DNA of 64,000 nt, from NCBI GenBank assembly GCA_902596515.1, contig CACJUF010000001.1, positions 1-64,000 of the forward strand, in the 5' to 3' direction. Of this stretch, positions 46,149 through 56,110 are shown one piece after another. A program made the translations under genes and the position numbers. Position 1 is the stretch's first letter. Every line of letters begins with the position of its first letter. The notes below the pieces were generated by a model. The model searched no databases. It saw nothing but the letters and a program-made list of their open reading frames with translations, and had not been told where the DNA came from. Source of the DNA: an uncultured Pelagibacteraceae bacterium (GTDB lineage: Bacteria > Pseudomonadota > Alphaproteobacteria > Pelagibacterales > Pelagibacteraceae).

Positions 46149-47434
46149 TGAAAAAACAATATTTTATAAACGCTAATATAATTGATCCTTATAACTCCAT
46201 GAATGAAAATGGGGGTCTAATTATAAGTGAAGATGGAAAAATTGAAGCTATAGGAAAAAAAGTAAATATTAATAATTTACCAAGTAGAGAAAAACCTACT
46301 GATTTAAAAGGTAAATACATTTTTCCTGGATTAGTCGATATGCGAGTTTTTGTTGGTGAACCAGGCTATGAGTATAAAGAAAATTTTAGAACTCTGAGCA
46401 ATGCGGCACTCTCGGGTGGCGTCACTTCTGTCGTAACAATGCCTAATACAGATCCAATCATTGATAACGTTTCTATAGTAGATTTTCTAAAAAGAAGAGG
46501 AAGAGATAAATCAAAGATAAATATTTTTCCATGTGCCTCCTTAACAAAAAATACTGAAGGTACAAACATGACTGAATTTGGTTTGTTACAAGGTAAAGGA
46601 ATAATTGCATTCACCGATGGTGTTAAAACAATTCAAAATCCAAGATTGATGTCTAGAATAATGAACTCTGCTAAAGATTTAGGTAGTTTAATAATGCAGC
46701 ACGCTGAAGATTATGAGCTAGCAAAAAATGGCATGATTAACTCTGGAATAATTGCTTCAAAATTAGGTCTATCTGGTATACCTGAAATCGCTGAGCGTAT
46801 TCTGATCGAGAGAGATTTAACATTACTAGAAAAGGTTAAATGCAGATATCATATCTCTCAATTATCATCACAAAAGTCTGTCGAGGTAATTAAATCAAGA
46901 AAGGAAATAGTAAAATTCACATGTGGTGTTTCAATTAATAACTTATCTTTAAATGAAAATGACATAGGAGATTTCAAAACATTTTTGAAATTATCCCCAC
47001 CATTAAGAAGAGAAGAGGATAGACTAGCTTTAGTACAAGGTTTAAAAGACGATTTAATTGATGTAATAGTTTCAGATCACAAACCTGAAGATGAAGAATC
47101 AAAAAGATTAACATTTGCTCAAGCAGCAACCGGCGCGTCAGGGATAGAAACTTTGCTGTCTCTAAGTTTAGAATTATATCATAACGGATCACTCAAATTA
47201 GAGACAATAATTAAAGCATTAACATCAAACCCTGCTAAAATATTAAAAATAAACAAAGGAAATCTATCTATTGGTAATGATGCCGATCTTTGTATAGTAG
47301 ATATAGATAAACCATGGATTGTAAAAAAGGATAAGCTTATCTCAAAATCAAAAAATACATCTATCGAAGATAAAAAACTTCAAGGCAGAGTCACAAATAC
47401 ATTTGTAAACGGTAAAGAATTATTTAGGCTATAG
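46148..47434 (+). CDS. pyrX: Dihydroorotase-like protein lacking the HxH metal motif (PyrC'/PyrX type)
   Basis: It resembles multifunctional-complex dihydroorotase over its 428 residues: NANIIDPYNSMNENGG, FPGLVDMRVFVGEPGYEYKE, GGVTSVVTMPNTDP, and VSDHKPEDEESKRLTFAQAA near residue 310. At the first zinc site, active enzymes read D-x-H-x-H; this protein reads D64-M-R66-V-F68. The metal site is therefore lost and catalysis is not expected, although the later YHISQL and SDHKPE segments are kept. In Pseudomonas an inactive partner of this kind is needed to assemble active aspartate carbamoyltransferase, and the overlap with pyrB suggests the same here. A true dihydroorotase must be encoded elsewhere. 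Confidence 0.9.
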   Translation: MKKQYFINANIIDPYNSMNENGGLIISEDGKIEAIGKKVNINNLPSREKPTDLKGKYIFPGLVDMRVFVGEPGYEYKENFRTLSNAALSGGVTSVVTMPNTDPIIDNVSIVDFLKRRGRDKSKINIFPCASLTKNTEGTNMTEFGLLQGKGIIAFTDGVKTIQNPRLMSRIMNSAKDLGSLIMQHAEDYELAKNGMINSGIIASKLGLSGIPEIAERILIERDLTLLEKVKCRYHISQLSSQKSVEVIKSRKEIVKFTCGVSINNLSLNENDIGDFKTFLKLSPPLRREEDRLALVQGLKDDLIDVIVSDHKPEDEESKRLTFAQAATGASGIETLLSLSLELYHNGSLKLETIIKALTSNPAKILKINKGNLSIGNDADLCIVDIDKPWIVKKDKLISKSKNTSIEDKKLQGRVTNTFVNGKELFRL

Positions 47435-47435
47435 C

Positions 47436-48014
47436 ATGGATATTTTAATCATAGGTATAATTTCATATTTGATGGGTTCAATTCCATTTGGATTGATACT
47501 AACAAAAATTTTTTTGAAGAAAGATATAAGAGATATTGGATCTGGAAATATCGGAGCTACAAATGTGCTTAGAGCTGGTAACAAAATAGTTGGTTACATC
47601 ACATTATCTCTTGATATTTTAAAAGCTGTTATCCCTGTAATATTTGTTAAAATTTATTACACAGATTTTTTATATTTAGCATCATTATGTTCATTTATAG
47701 GTCACGTATTTCCTGTATGGCTTAAATTTAAAGGAGGAAAAGGTGTAGCAACATACGTTGGTATTCTGTTTGCTATTAATATTTATTTTGGAGTTATTTT
47801 TGCTTTATCTTGGTTTATAATTTTTGCTATAACAAAATTTTCATCTTTATCTTCATTAATTGCTTCTTTATCAGTTCCTGTTTATTTACTAGTCACGGGT
47901 CAATTTAAAGATATATTTTTTTTTATAATCATGTTCGTGTTAATATTTTTTACCCATCGAGAAAATATTAAAAGATTGAAAAATAAAGAAGAAACTAAGA
48001 CAAAAATTTATTAA
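47436..48014 (+). CDS. plsY: Acyl-phosphate glycerol-3-phosphate acyltransferase
   Basis: Uses the acyl-phosphate made by PlsX (8.9 kb in this window) to acylate glycerol 3-phosphate; an inner-membrane protein with about five to seven helices. It has 192 residues. The three conserved motifs are MGSIPFGLIL, IGSGNIGATNVLRAGNK (about 35-51), and KFKGGKGVATYVGI (about 96-109). It follows the pseudo-dihydroorotase by one base. Confidence 0.96.
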   Translation: MDILIIGIISYLMGSIPFGLILTKIFLKKDIRDIGSGNIGATNVLRAGNKIVGYITLSLDILKAVIPVIFVKIYYTDFLYLASLCSFIGHVFPVWLKFKGGKGVATYVGILFAINIYFGVIFALSWFIIFAITKFSSLSSLIASLSVPVYLLVTGQFKDIFFFIIMFVLIFFTHRENIKRLKNKEETKTKIY

Positions 48015-48050
48015 TTTGACTATCTAACTCTTTTAGGTAGTTTGTCATTT

Positions 48051-50630
48051 ATGAACTTGGTCATTGTAGAAAGTCCAGCTAAAGCCAAAACTATCAATAA
48101 ATATTTAGGTGATAATTATAAAGTATTAGCTAGTTATGGGCATATTAGAGATTTACCTTCTAAAAATGGTTCTGTTGATCCAGATCAAGATTTTAAAATG
48201 GAGTGGGAGATCGATAGTTTTTCTAAAAAATATCTTAAAGAAATTACAGATGCAGCCAAAGATTCTTCAAAAATTATATTAGCTACCGATCCTGATCGTG
48301 AGGGCGAAGCAATAGCTTGGCATGTAAAAGAATATCTAAATGAAAAAAAACTTCTTAAAGATAAAGAAATAGAAAGAGTTGTGTTTAACGAAATTACAAA
48401 AAAAGCAGTAATTCACGGTATTGAAAACCCAAGACAAATTGAACCGCTTTTAGTTGATGCTTACATGGCTCGAAGAGCTTTAGATTACTTGGTTGGTTTT
48501 AATATTTCACCAATATTATGGACAAAACTTCCAGGCTCTAAATCTGCGGGTAGAGTTCAATCAGTTGCTTTAAAATTGATAACTGAAAGAGAGCATGAAA
48601 TTGAATCCTTTAAGCCAGAAGAATTTTGGACTTTAAGTGTCAAATTTAGAGATGAAAAAAATCAAAATATCCTAGCTAGTGTTAGTCAACTCGATAACAA
48701 CAAGGTTGAAAAATTCTCTTTTAGAAATAAAGATGAAATAAATAAGGCCATATCAAGTATCAATCAAAAAAAATTTAATATTACTGATATATCTAGTAAA
48801 GTGGTAAATCGTAATCCATCAGGACCATTTACTACATCAACTCTTCAACAAACAGCTTCAAGTCGATTAGGTTTTGGTGCATCAAGAACTATGCAAATTG
48901 CTCAAAAGCTTTACCAAGGAGTTGATATTGAAGGAGAAACTATAGGTTTGATAACATATATGAGAACAGATGGTACTAATTTATCCAAAGATGCTGTTGT
49001 GGCTTTTAGAGATTATATCAAAAAAGAAATCGGTAATGAATATTTACCTGAAAGTGCTTTAAATTACTCTGGCAAAAAGGCAAAAAATGCACAAGAGGCA
49101 CATGAAGCAATAAGACCCACGGATATTATCAGGACTCCCCAAAGTGTAAAAAAGTATCTGAGCACTGATCAAAATAAACTTTATGATTTAATATGGAGTA
49201 GAGCTTTATCTTCTCAAATGCAATCTGCTAAATTTGATAGAAATACTATAACGATTACATCAAATAATAATGATACAGTATGCAAAGCAAGTGGATCAGT
49301 TCTTAAATTTGATGGATTTTTAAAAATATATAATAATCAAGGCAAGGATGATGATGAAAACATTCTACCCTCTGTGTCTAAAGGACTTGTAAATATTGAG
49401 TCCTTAATAGATGAGCAGCATTTTACACAGCCTCCTCCAAGATATTCTGAGGCTAGTTTGGTAAAAAAACTAGAGGAGTTAGGAATAGGAAGACCCTCTA
49501 CTTACGCAAGTATAATTTCTACAATAGCAAATAGAGGTTATGCAGAGATACTGAATAAAAGATTTTTTCCCACTGATAGAGGAAAACTTATTTCGGCTTT
49601 TCTTGAAAAATTGTTCTCAAAATACGTGGATTATAACTTTACCGCTGGTTTAGAGGATCAATTAGACGAGATTACAACTGGTAAAGAAAGCTGGATAAAA
49701 GTTTTGGAGCTATTCTGGAAAGACTTTAATAACAATGTGTCTGAAGTAAAGGAAAAAAGAACAAGAGAGGTTTTAGATCTTTTAAATGATAGTTTAGGAG
49801 ATTTGGTTTTCGATAAGGATGATAAGGGAAATATTGTAAGAAAGTGTCAATTATGTAATTCAGGAACACTAAGCCTAAAAAATAGCTTTAGAGGGGGTGC
49901 GTTTATTGGTTGTTCAAATTACCCTGAATGTAAATTTACAAGACCTTTGTCTAAGGCCAAAGCAGCGGCACAAGCACAGTTAGCTGAACCTAAATTTATT
50001 GGGAAGCATGAGAATGGCAATGATATTTATCTCAAAAATGGAAGATTCGGCCCTTATCTTCAATATCAAAAAAATCCTGAGGATATAGAAATTGAAAAAA
50101 CACCAAAGAAAAAAAAGAAAACAAAAAAACTTAAATCGGATGTAAATGAACTTTTAAAAAATGTCTCTATTCCAAAGGGTTTGGAACTAGAGAGTATAGA
50201 TTTAGAAAAAGCACAATTTTTATGCACACTACCAAAATCTTTAGGAATAAATCCTGATAATCAAAAAGAAATTACTTTAAACACTGGAAGATTTGGTCCT
50301 TACCTGAAGTGTGAAAACAAATCAGCTCGAATAGAAAATATTGAGGAAATTTTCTCTATTGGCTTAAATAGAGCGATAACTTTAATTGCTGAAGCTAAAC
50401 CAGGAAGAATGTCTTCCTCTATGATAAAAGATTTGGGTGAACACCCTGAGGATAAGAAACCAGTTAGAATTATGAAGGGACAATACGGACCGTATATCAA
50501 ATATAAATCTCTAAATGCGACAATACCTGAGGAAAAGGATCCAACAGAACTTACAATGGAAGAAGCATTAATATTGATTGAGAAAAGAAAAGAATACGAT
50601 AAAACAAAAAAGAAAAAAAAGAAAAAATGA
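48051..50630 (+). CDS. topA: DNA topoisomerase I
   Basis: Relaxes negative supercoils by single-strand cleavage. It has 859 residues from the ATG at 48051, which gives MNLVIVESPAKAKTINKYL (a TTG three codons earlier is less likely). The Toprim part has LASYGHIRDLPS and LATDPDREGEAIAWHVKEY (about 80-98). The active-site tyrosine is in GLITYMRTDGTNLS (about 302-315). One four-cysteine zinc finger (CQLCNSGTLSL and FIGCSNYPECKF, about 600-630) is followed by TopoI repeat domains (GRFGPYLQYQ, GRFGPYLKCE, GQYGPYIKYK). It ends in a run of eight lysines. Confidence 0.97.
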   Translation: MNLVIVESPAKAKTINKYLGDNYKVLASYGHIRDLPSKNGSVDPDQDFKMEWEIDSFSKKYLKEITDAAKDSSKIILATDPDREGEAIAWHVKEYLNEKKLLKDKEIERVVFNEITKKAVIHGIENPRQIEPLLVDAYMARRALDYLVGFNISPILWTKLPGSKSAGRVQSVALKLITEREHEIESFKPEEFWTLSVKFRDEKNQNILASVSQLDNNKVEKFSFRNKDEINKAISSINQKKFNITDISSKVVNRNPSGPFTTSTLQQTASSRLGFGASRTMQIAQKLYQGVDIEGETIGLITYMRTDGTNLSKDAVVAFRDYIKKEIGNEYLPESALNYSGKKAKNAQEAHEAIRPTDIIRTPQSVKKYLSTDQNKLYDLIWSRALSSQMQSAKFDRNTITITSNNNDTVCKASGSVLKFDGFLKIYNNQGKDDDENILPSVSKGLVNIESLIDEQHFTQPPPRYSEASLVKKLEELGIGRPSTYASIISTIANRGYAEILNKRFFPTDRGKLISAFLEKLFSKYVDYNFTAGLEDQLDEITTGKESWIKVLELFWKDFNNNVSEVKEKRTREVLDLLNDSLGDLVFDKDDKGNIVRKCQLCNSGTLSLKNSFRGGAFIGCSNYPECKFTRPLSKAKAAAQAQLAEPKFIGKHENGNDIYLKNGRFGPYLQYQKNPEDIEIEKTPKKKKKTKKLKSDVNELLKNVSIPKGLELESIDLEKAQFLCTLPKSLGINPDNQKEITLNTGRFGPYLKCENKSARIENIEEIFSIGLNRAITLIAEAKPGRMSSSMIKDLGEHPEDKKPVRIMKGQYGPYIKYKSLNATIPEEKDPTELTMEEALILIEKRKEYDKTKKKKKKK

Positions 50631-51088
50631 ACTATCAAAAAAATTTAGAAAAACTTGGGTTAAAACTTCCTGAGGCTAAAGCACCTGTAGGAAATTATGT
50701 TGCAACTAAAATAATAGGAAAGTTGTTATTCGTGTCAGGACAAATTTCAATTGATGAAAAAGGTGAACTAATAAAAGGAAAGGTTGGAAAAGATTTAAAT
50801 GTTGACTCTGGATATAATGCAGCAAAAAGATGTGCTTTAAGTATTATTTCTCAAATAATGAAAGCATGTGACAATGATCTTACAAAGATTAAATCTTGTA
50901 TTAAACTAACAGGTTTTGTTAATTCTACTGATAATTTTCAGGATCAACCTAAAGTAATTAATGGTGCATCTGATTTAATCGCATCTGTTTTTGGAGATGC
51001 AGGAATGCACACAAGAGCAGCTGTTAGTGTTAATAGTCTCCCCTTGGGTGTTGCTGTTGAAGTTGATGCTATATTTGAGCTAAATTAA
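50627..51088 (+). CDS. RidA/YjgF-family protein
   Basis: RidA proteins hydrolyse reactive enamine/imine intermediates made by PLP enzymes. It has 153 residues. The segment GNYVATKIIGKLLFVSGQIS, the FGDAGMHTRAAVSVNSLPLG block (about 121-140), with the conserved arginine, and the end VAVEVDAIFEL mark the family. It is the longer, YjgH/Rid-like variant with an extra helical part. The start overlaps the topA stop by four bases. Confidence 0.9.
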   Translation: MNYQKNLEKLGLKLPEAKAPVGNYVATKIIGKLLFVSGQISIDEKGELIKGKVGKDLNVDSGYNAAKRCALSIISQIMKACDNDLTKIKSCIKLTGFVNSTDNFQDQPKVINGASDLIASVFGDAGMHTRAAVSVNSLPLGVAVEVDAIFELN

Positions 51089-51091
51089 AAT

Positions 51092-52393
51092 TTATCTACC
51101 AACACTATAATACTTGAAACCTTGATTTTTAATTTTCATAGGAGAATATATATTTCTCATATCATAAATAATAAATTTTTTACCTCTTACTAAACTTTTA
51201 AAATTGATCGATTTAAAATCATTCCATTCTGTATGAATAATTACAAGATCTGACCCTTTAACGGCATCTTTGATATTATCAATGTAAGAAACGTCTTTAA
51301 TCTTTGAAAATTCTTTTTTAAATCCAGTAGGATCAAAATATTTTATTTTTGCACCTTTTTTTACTAAAGCTGGTATCATTGATAAACTTGACGAATCTCT
51401 CATATCGTCAGTATTAGCTTTAAATGTAACTCCCAAAAAGGTTATTCTCTTATTTCTAATCTTATTTTTTAAAATTTTGAAAACTCTACCTAATAAAAGA
51501 TTAGATCGATTATGGTTAGATTTAATTACTGTTTTTATAACAGATAAATCAGTTTTAAATTTATCAGCAGTAGAGGTTATAGCTTTTGTATCTTTTGGAA
51601 AACAAGATCCACCATATGCCGGACCAGCTCTTAAAAAACGACTACCTATCCTTTTATCTAAGCCCATTCCAATTGAAATATCTTCGACATTTATCCCAGT
51701 TTTTTCGCATAAATTTGCAATTTCATTAATGAATGTAATTTTTGTAGCTAAAAAAGCATTGGATGCATATTTTATTAATTCAGCAGCTCTTCTTGATGTA
51801 TGAATATATTGTGCTCCTTTGGAAATTAAAGGTGCATATAAATTATTCATTAAACGGTTAGATTTTTTATCATTAGATCCAACAACTATTCTGTCAGGAA
51901 AAATAAAATCTCGAATAGCTTCACCTTCTCTTAAAAATTCTGGATTTGATACAACAGAAAATTTATTTTTATTACTTTTTTTTCTCAATATAATTTTTTC
52001 AATTTCATCACCAGTTGTAACAGGCACAGTAGACTTGGTAACTATAATCTTAAATTTATTAATTGATAAACTTATCTGTTTTGCTACTTGAAAAATTTGA
52101 CTTAGATCTGCACTGCTACCTCCCTTTTTGGTTGGTGTTCCAACACAAATAAAAATTATATCAGATTCTTTTATTGACTTTTTTAAATCTGATGAAAATT
52201 TTAATCTTTTGTTTTTATAATTTTTATTCACTAATTCCGTGAGTCCAGGTTCATAAATAGGAATTTTTCCTCTAGAAAGTAGATCTATTTTTTTTAAGTC
52301 TTTATCAACACAAATTACGTTATTGCCTAAATCAGCAAAGCATACACCACTAACCAAACCTACATAACCTGTTCCTATCATACAAAGTTTCAT
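51092..52393 (-). CDS. ugd: UDP-glucose 6-dehydrogenase
   Basis: Oxidises UDP-glucose to UDP-glucuronate for surface polysaccharide. It has 433 residues. I chose the ATG at 52393 because it overlaps the galU stop as ATGA and starts right at the NAD motif CMIGTGYVGLVSGVCFADLG. The catalytic cysteine is in GPAYGGSCFPKDTKAI (about 252-267), and LGVTFKANTDDMRDSS (about 313-328) is also typical. It converges with the RidA gene and is the second gene of galU-ugd. Confidence 0.97.
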   Translation of the reverse strand: MKLCMIGTGYVGLVSGVCFADLGNNVICVDKDLKKIDLLSRGKIPIYEPGLTELVNKNYKNKRLKFSSDLKKSIKESDIIFICVGTPTKKGGSSADLSQIFQVAKQISLSINKFKIIVTKSTVPVTTGDEIEKIILRKKSNKNKFSVVSNPEFLREGEAIRDFIFPDRIVVGSNDKKSNRLMNNLYAPLISKGAQYIHTSRRAAELIKYASNAFLATKITFINEIANLCEKTGINVEDISIGMGLDKRIGSRFLRAGPAYGGSCFPKDTKAITSTADKFKTDLSVIKTVIKSNHNRSNLLLGRVFKILKNKIRNKRITFLGVTFKANTDDMRDSSSLSMIPALVKKGAKIKYFDPTGFKKEFSKIKDVSYIDNIKDAVKGSDLVIIHTEWNDFKSINFKSLVRGKKFIIYDMRNIYSPMKIKNQGFKYYSVGR

Positions 52394-53205
52394 GATTTTG
52401 CTATCTCTAATGTTGATTTGATATATCCATCCATACTTCCACAATCCAAATATTTCCCAGTAAAATTATGAGCTATGAATTTTTCGTTATTTTGTATCAA
52501 TGATTGTATCGCATCAGTAATATGAATTTCACCACCTTTACCTGGTTTTTGATTTAATAATTTAGAAAATATTTTTTTTGGAAGAATATATCGTCCTATT
52601 ACAGCTTTATTTGATGGTGCTTTTGAAATTGAAGGTTTTTCGATAACATCTTTTATAACATAATTATTCTTATTTATTTTTTTTCCTAATTTATAAATTC
52701 CCCATCTTGAGACAGTTTTTTTTGGTACATTAATACTTGCCATTACAGATGATTTATAACGATTATGAATATTGATCATCGACTTTGAGCAATTTTTCTT
52801 AATTATAAGATCATCTGGTAATAACATAAGAAAAAAATCATCAGTGATAAATTTTTTAGTTTTTAGTACTGCATCGCCTGTTCCCAACGGTTTATTTTGA
52901 TAAACAAATTTAATCATCTTTTTATATTTCAAAATTTTTTTATATTCTTTAACAATTCTAGGATCTTTTTTCTTTTTTATTATTTTTTTATAGAAGCTAT
53001 CCTTATAAAAATAATCTTTTATCATTTGTTTTTTTTTTGAAATTATAAAAACTATCTTTTTAATTCCTGCATCTACGCATTCATCTAAAATATACTCAAT
53101 TCCTGGTTTTCCATTGATAGGAAGAAGTTCTTTGGCAAATATACTGGTTAAAGGTAATAACCTTGTACCTAGACCAGCTAATGGAATTATTGCTTGTTTA
53201 ATCAT
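52390..53205 (-). CDS. galU: UTP-glucose-1-phosphate uridylyltransferase
   Basis: Makes UDP-glucose, the substrate of the following ugd gene. It has 271 residues, slightly shorter than E. coli. The motif PLAGLGTRLLPLTSIFAKEL (about 8-27) is diagnostic, and NKPLGTGDAVLKTKKF (about 103-118), LLPDDLIIK and GRYILPKKIF follow in order. It is divergent from panC across about 34 bases. Confidence 0.97.
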   Translation of the reverse strand: MIKQAIIPLAGLGTRLLPLTSIFAKELLPINGKPGIEYILDECVDAGIKKIVFIISKKKQMIKDYFYKDSFYKKIIKKKKDPRIVKEYKKILKYKKMIKFVYQNKPLGTGDAVLKTKKFITDDFFLMLLPDDLIIKKNCSKSMINIHNRYKSSVMASINVPKKTVSRWGIYKLGKKINKNNYVIKDVIEKPSISKAPSNKAVIGRYILPKKIFSKLLNQKPGKGGEIHITDAIQSLIQNNEKFIAHNFTGKYLDCGSMDGYIKSTLEIAKS

Positions 53206-53239
53206 TTAAATGTTTTACTTATTAAAATGTTTTATACAA

Positions 53240-54052
53240 ATGAAAATTTTATTAAACAATATTGATTTAAATGAGGCATTATTTGACAATTCAAATATTG
53301 GTTTTGTGCCTACTATGGGTAGCCTTCATGAGGGTCATGTCTCATTAATTAAAAAATCTCTAAAACTATCCAATAAAACCATAGTAAGTATATTCGTAAA
53401 TCCTAAACAATTTAATAATAAAGAAGACTACAAAAAATATCCTAGGAATATAAAAAAAGATCTAAAAATTTTGAAAAAACTAAAAGTGGATTTTGTTTAT
53501 TTACCTAAAATTAAAGATATCTATAAAACTAAAAACAAAATAAAGATTAAACTCAACAAACAAGATAAAATACTGTGCGCTAAGTATAGAAAAGGTCATT
53601 TTGAAGGGGTTATTGAGGTAATGACTCGTTTAACAAAAATAGTAAATCCATCAAAAATATTTATGGGTGAAAAAGATCTTCAACAGTTATTGTTAGTAAA
53701 GAGATTTGTCGAAAAAGATTTCAAATCTAAAATTATTTATTGTAAAACAATTAGAGATAGAAATAAACTGGCATTATCTTCTAGAAACATTCTTTTAAAT
53801 AAAAATAATTTAAACAAAGCAGGAGAAATAGCAAAGAATCTTATTATTTTTAAAAAAAAATTATCAAATAATAAAAATTTAAAAGATCTAATTTTTATGA
53901 AAAAAAATGAACTCAAAAAAAAATATGATATTAAAATAGATTATCTTGAATTAAGAAATGCAAAAAATCTTAAGTTGACTAATAAAATTAAAAATGCCAA
54001 AATTTTTATTGCATATTATATTAATAAAGTAAGACTTATTGATAACTTTTAA
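53240..54052 (+). CDS. panC: Pantothenate synthetase
   Basis: Joins pantoate and beta-alanine. It has 270 residues from the ATG at 53240; an in-frame ATG ten codons earlier is less likely. The nucleotide-binding motif VPTMGSLHEGHVSLIKKS (about 23-40, with the H-x-G-H pair) and FVNPKQFNNKEDY (about 55-67) are clear. KYRKGHFEGVIEVMTRLTKI and FMGEKDLQQLLLVKRF follow, then KLALSSRN (about 172-179). The C-terminal half is very lysine-rich. It lies between galU and convergent mgtE. Confidence 0.95.
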   Translation: MKILLNNIDLNEALFDNSNIGFVPTMGSLHEGHVSLIKKSLKLSNKTIVSIFVNPKQFNNKEDYKKYPRNIKKDLKILKKLKVDFVYLPKIKDIYKTKNKIKIKLNKQDKILCAKYRKGHFEGVIEVMTRLTKIVNPSKIFMGEKDLQQLLLVKRFVEKDFKSKIIYCKTIRDRNKLALSSRNILLNKNNLNKAGEIAKNLIIFKKKLSNNKNLKDLIFMKKNELKKKYDIKIDYLELRNAKNLKLTNKIKNAKIFIAYYINKVRLIDNF

Positions 54053-54055
54053 CGT

Positions 54056-55429
54056 TTATAAAAAATAAGCTCCAACACCTAAAAATGATACGAACCCAAT
54101 AACATCAGTTATAGTTGTTACAAAAACACTCGATGCTATAGCTGGATCTATATTCATCTTTTTTAATGTAACAGGTACCAATATCCCAAATAAACCTGCA
54201 ACGATCATTGTCAAAATCATTGAAATTGAAATTATTAAAGAAAGTATAATATCCTGAAACCATAACTGAACAATAAAAGAACTTATAATTGCAAAAATAA
54301 TTCCATTTAAAATTCCAATATTAAATTCTTTAAAAATATTTTGATTAAAATTATTTTTCGTTAAATCATTTGTAGCAAGAGTTCTAACTGTTACGGCTAA
54401 TGTTTGCATTCCAGCGTTGCCGCCCATTGATGCAACTATTGGCATCAAGAAAGCTAGAACAACCATTTGTTCAATAGTTGCTCCAAATAAACTAATACAA
54501 TATGTGGCTAAAAATGCAGTGAAAAGATTTAATAACAACCAATTAAATCTTCTTTTCGTTTTCGTTATTACTCCATCTGTAATTTCCTCATCACCTACAC
54601 CAGCTAATCTTAATGCATCTTCTTCTGCCTCTTCTTTTAAAACTGTTAGAACATCATCTGACGTGATCATTCCAACTAATTTATTATTTTTATCAATAAC
54701 GCATGCTGAATTTAAATTATAATTTTCAAATGAGTTACCAACTTCTTCTCTATCCATATCCACAGGAACTAAAAAAATAGAGTCATCCATAATTGATGAC
54801 ATTTTTGTTTCTCTTGGTGTTCTTAGAACTTTAGATGATGGTACGGCACCAATAGGTTTAAAATTTTCATCAACAATATAAATTTCTAAAAATTGTTCCG
54901 GTAAATCTTTATTTTCTCTTAAATAATCAATAGTTTGACCAACAGACCAGTTACTAGGTATTGCAGTAAATTCTCTCTGCATTATTCTGGCTGCACTATC
55001 CTCAGGATAACTAAGACCTTCCAATAAAGCGAAACGATCTTTAGGTGGTAGTAAACTTAAAATAGAATTTTTATTTTTTTCATCTACATTTTCAAGTATT
55101 GCTATAGCATCGTCAGACTCAAGGTTCTTCAATATTCTTACTATCGCATCTGAAGAAAGATATTTTATAATTTCACTTTGAACTGACTCATTTAACTCAA
55201 CAAAAACTTCAGGATCTATTTTGAAATTGTTAAGTTTAATTAAATTTTCTCTATCATTTTGCCCTAAGTGTTCTATGATATCAGCTGCATCAGCAGGGTG
55301 CATTTCTTTAAAAGAATTTGTGATAAAAGTTGCATCATTATTTGAAATTTTATCAGTGACTACTTTTATATACTCTTTATTGAATTCAAAATTGACTTTT
55401 TTATCTTTGATTTTTTTAATTAAAGCCAT
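54056..55429 (-). CDS. mgtE: Magnesium transporter MgtE
   Basis: A gated magnesium channel of the inner membrane. It has 457 residues. The N-terminal helical sensor domain (about 10-125) has MHPADAADIIEHL and DAIAILENVDEKN. Two CBS domains follow (about 135-255, including DENFKPIGAVPSSKVLR and DKNNKLVGMITSDDVLTVL). The membrane domain (about 285-457) has PIVASMGGNAGMQTLAVTVR (about 331-350) and TTITDVIGFVSFLG. Confidence 0.97.
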   Translation of the reverse strand: MALIKKIKDKKVNFEFNKEYIKVVTDKISNNDATFITNSFKEMHPADAADIIEHLGQNDRENLIKLNNFKIDPEVFVELNESVQSEIIKYLSSDAIVRILKNLESDDAIAILENVDEKNKNSILSLLPPKDRFALLEGLSYPEDSAARIMQREFTAIPSNWSVGQTIDYLRENKDLPEQFLEIYIVDENFKPIGAVPSSKVLRTPRETKMSSIMDDSIFLVPVDMDREEVGNSFENYNLNSACVIDKNNKLVGMITSDDVLTVLKEEAEEDALRLAGVGDEEITDGVITKTKRRFNWLLLNLFTAFLATYCISLFGATIEQMVVLAFLMPIVASMGGNAGMQTLAVTVRTLATNDLTKNNFNQNIFKEFNIGILNGIIFAIISSFIVQLWFQDIILSLIISISMILTMIVAGLFGILVPVTLKKMNIDPAIASSVFVTTITDVIGFVSFLGVGAYFL

Positions 55430-55489
55430 AAATTTTCCTATTATTTAGGTCGATCTTTTAATACATAATAAAAAGATTACAATTTTTAA

Positions 55490-56110
55490 ATGAGTATAGA
55501 AATTAAAAAGTCTGAAAAACCTGTCATTTATGAGGACGCTAAAAAATTGATGGAAGAAAAATTGTTAAATGTGGATAAAAATAAATCAAATGAATTAATT
55601 TGGATTTTAGAACATCCAGACGTTTATACAGCTGGGACTAGCTATAGTGAAAGCGATATTTTAGATAAATCAATTAAGATTTTAGAGACGAATAGAGGGG
55701 GTAAAATTACTTATCATGGGCCAGGTCAACTAATTTGTTATTTTGTAATAGACCTAAAAAAAAGAAAAAAAGATATAAGAAATTTAATTACAATTATTGA
55801 AAAAACAATAATAGATACATTACAATTTTTTAATATAAAAACTTTTTCAGATAAAGAAAATATTGGAATATGGTACAAAGATAACGAACAAACAAAAAAG
55901 GTAGCTGCGATTGGAGTAAGGATTAGTAAATGGATAGCATATCATGGTTTTTCGATTAATATTAATAACAATTTAGATAAATATAAAGCAATAATTCCAT
56001 GTGGTATTAAAAATAAAGGAATTACAAATCTAAAACAAATCAAAGATCAAGATTATAATAAATTAGACAAAAAACTAGTTGAAATCTTTATTTCAAATTT
56101 GAATAAGTAA
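55490..56110 (+). CDS. lipB: Octanoyltransferase
   Basis: Moves octanoate from ACP to lipoyl domains. It has 206 residues. Motifs are [15 protein letters not shown] (about 42-56), [20 protein letters not shown] (about 70-89), and the catalytic lysine in [18 protein letters not shown], with the cysteine in [13 protein letters not shown] (about 170-182). Its last 23 bases overlap the 3' end of the convergent pseudouridine synthase gene. Confidence 0.96.
   Translation: MSIEIKKSEKPVIYEDAKKLMEEKLLNVDKNKSNELIWILEHPDVYTAGTSYSESDILDKSIKILETNRGGKITYHGPGQLICYFVIDLKKRKKDIRNLITIIEKTIIDTLQFFNIKTFSDKENIGIWYKDNEQTKKVAAIGVRISKWIAYHGFSININNNLDKYKAIIPCGIKNKGITNLKQIKDQDYNKLDKKLVEIFISNLNK

Noticed and set aside
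50590-50630. Lysine run at the end of TopA as a possible slippage or sequencing fault
   Set aside because: The frame stays open to a stop that overlaps the next gene's start in a normal way, and lysine-rich TopA tails are common.
50300-50638. Minus-strand frame of 112 residues opposite the end of topA
   Set aside because: It is the antisense of the lysine-rich topA tail (phenylalanine-rich translation) with no family features.
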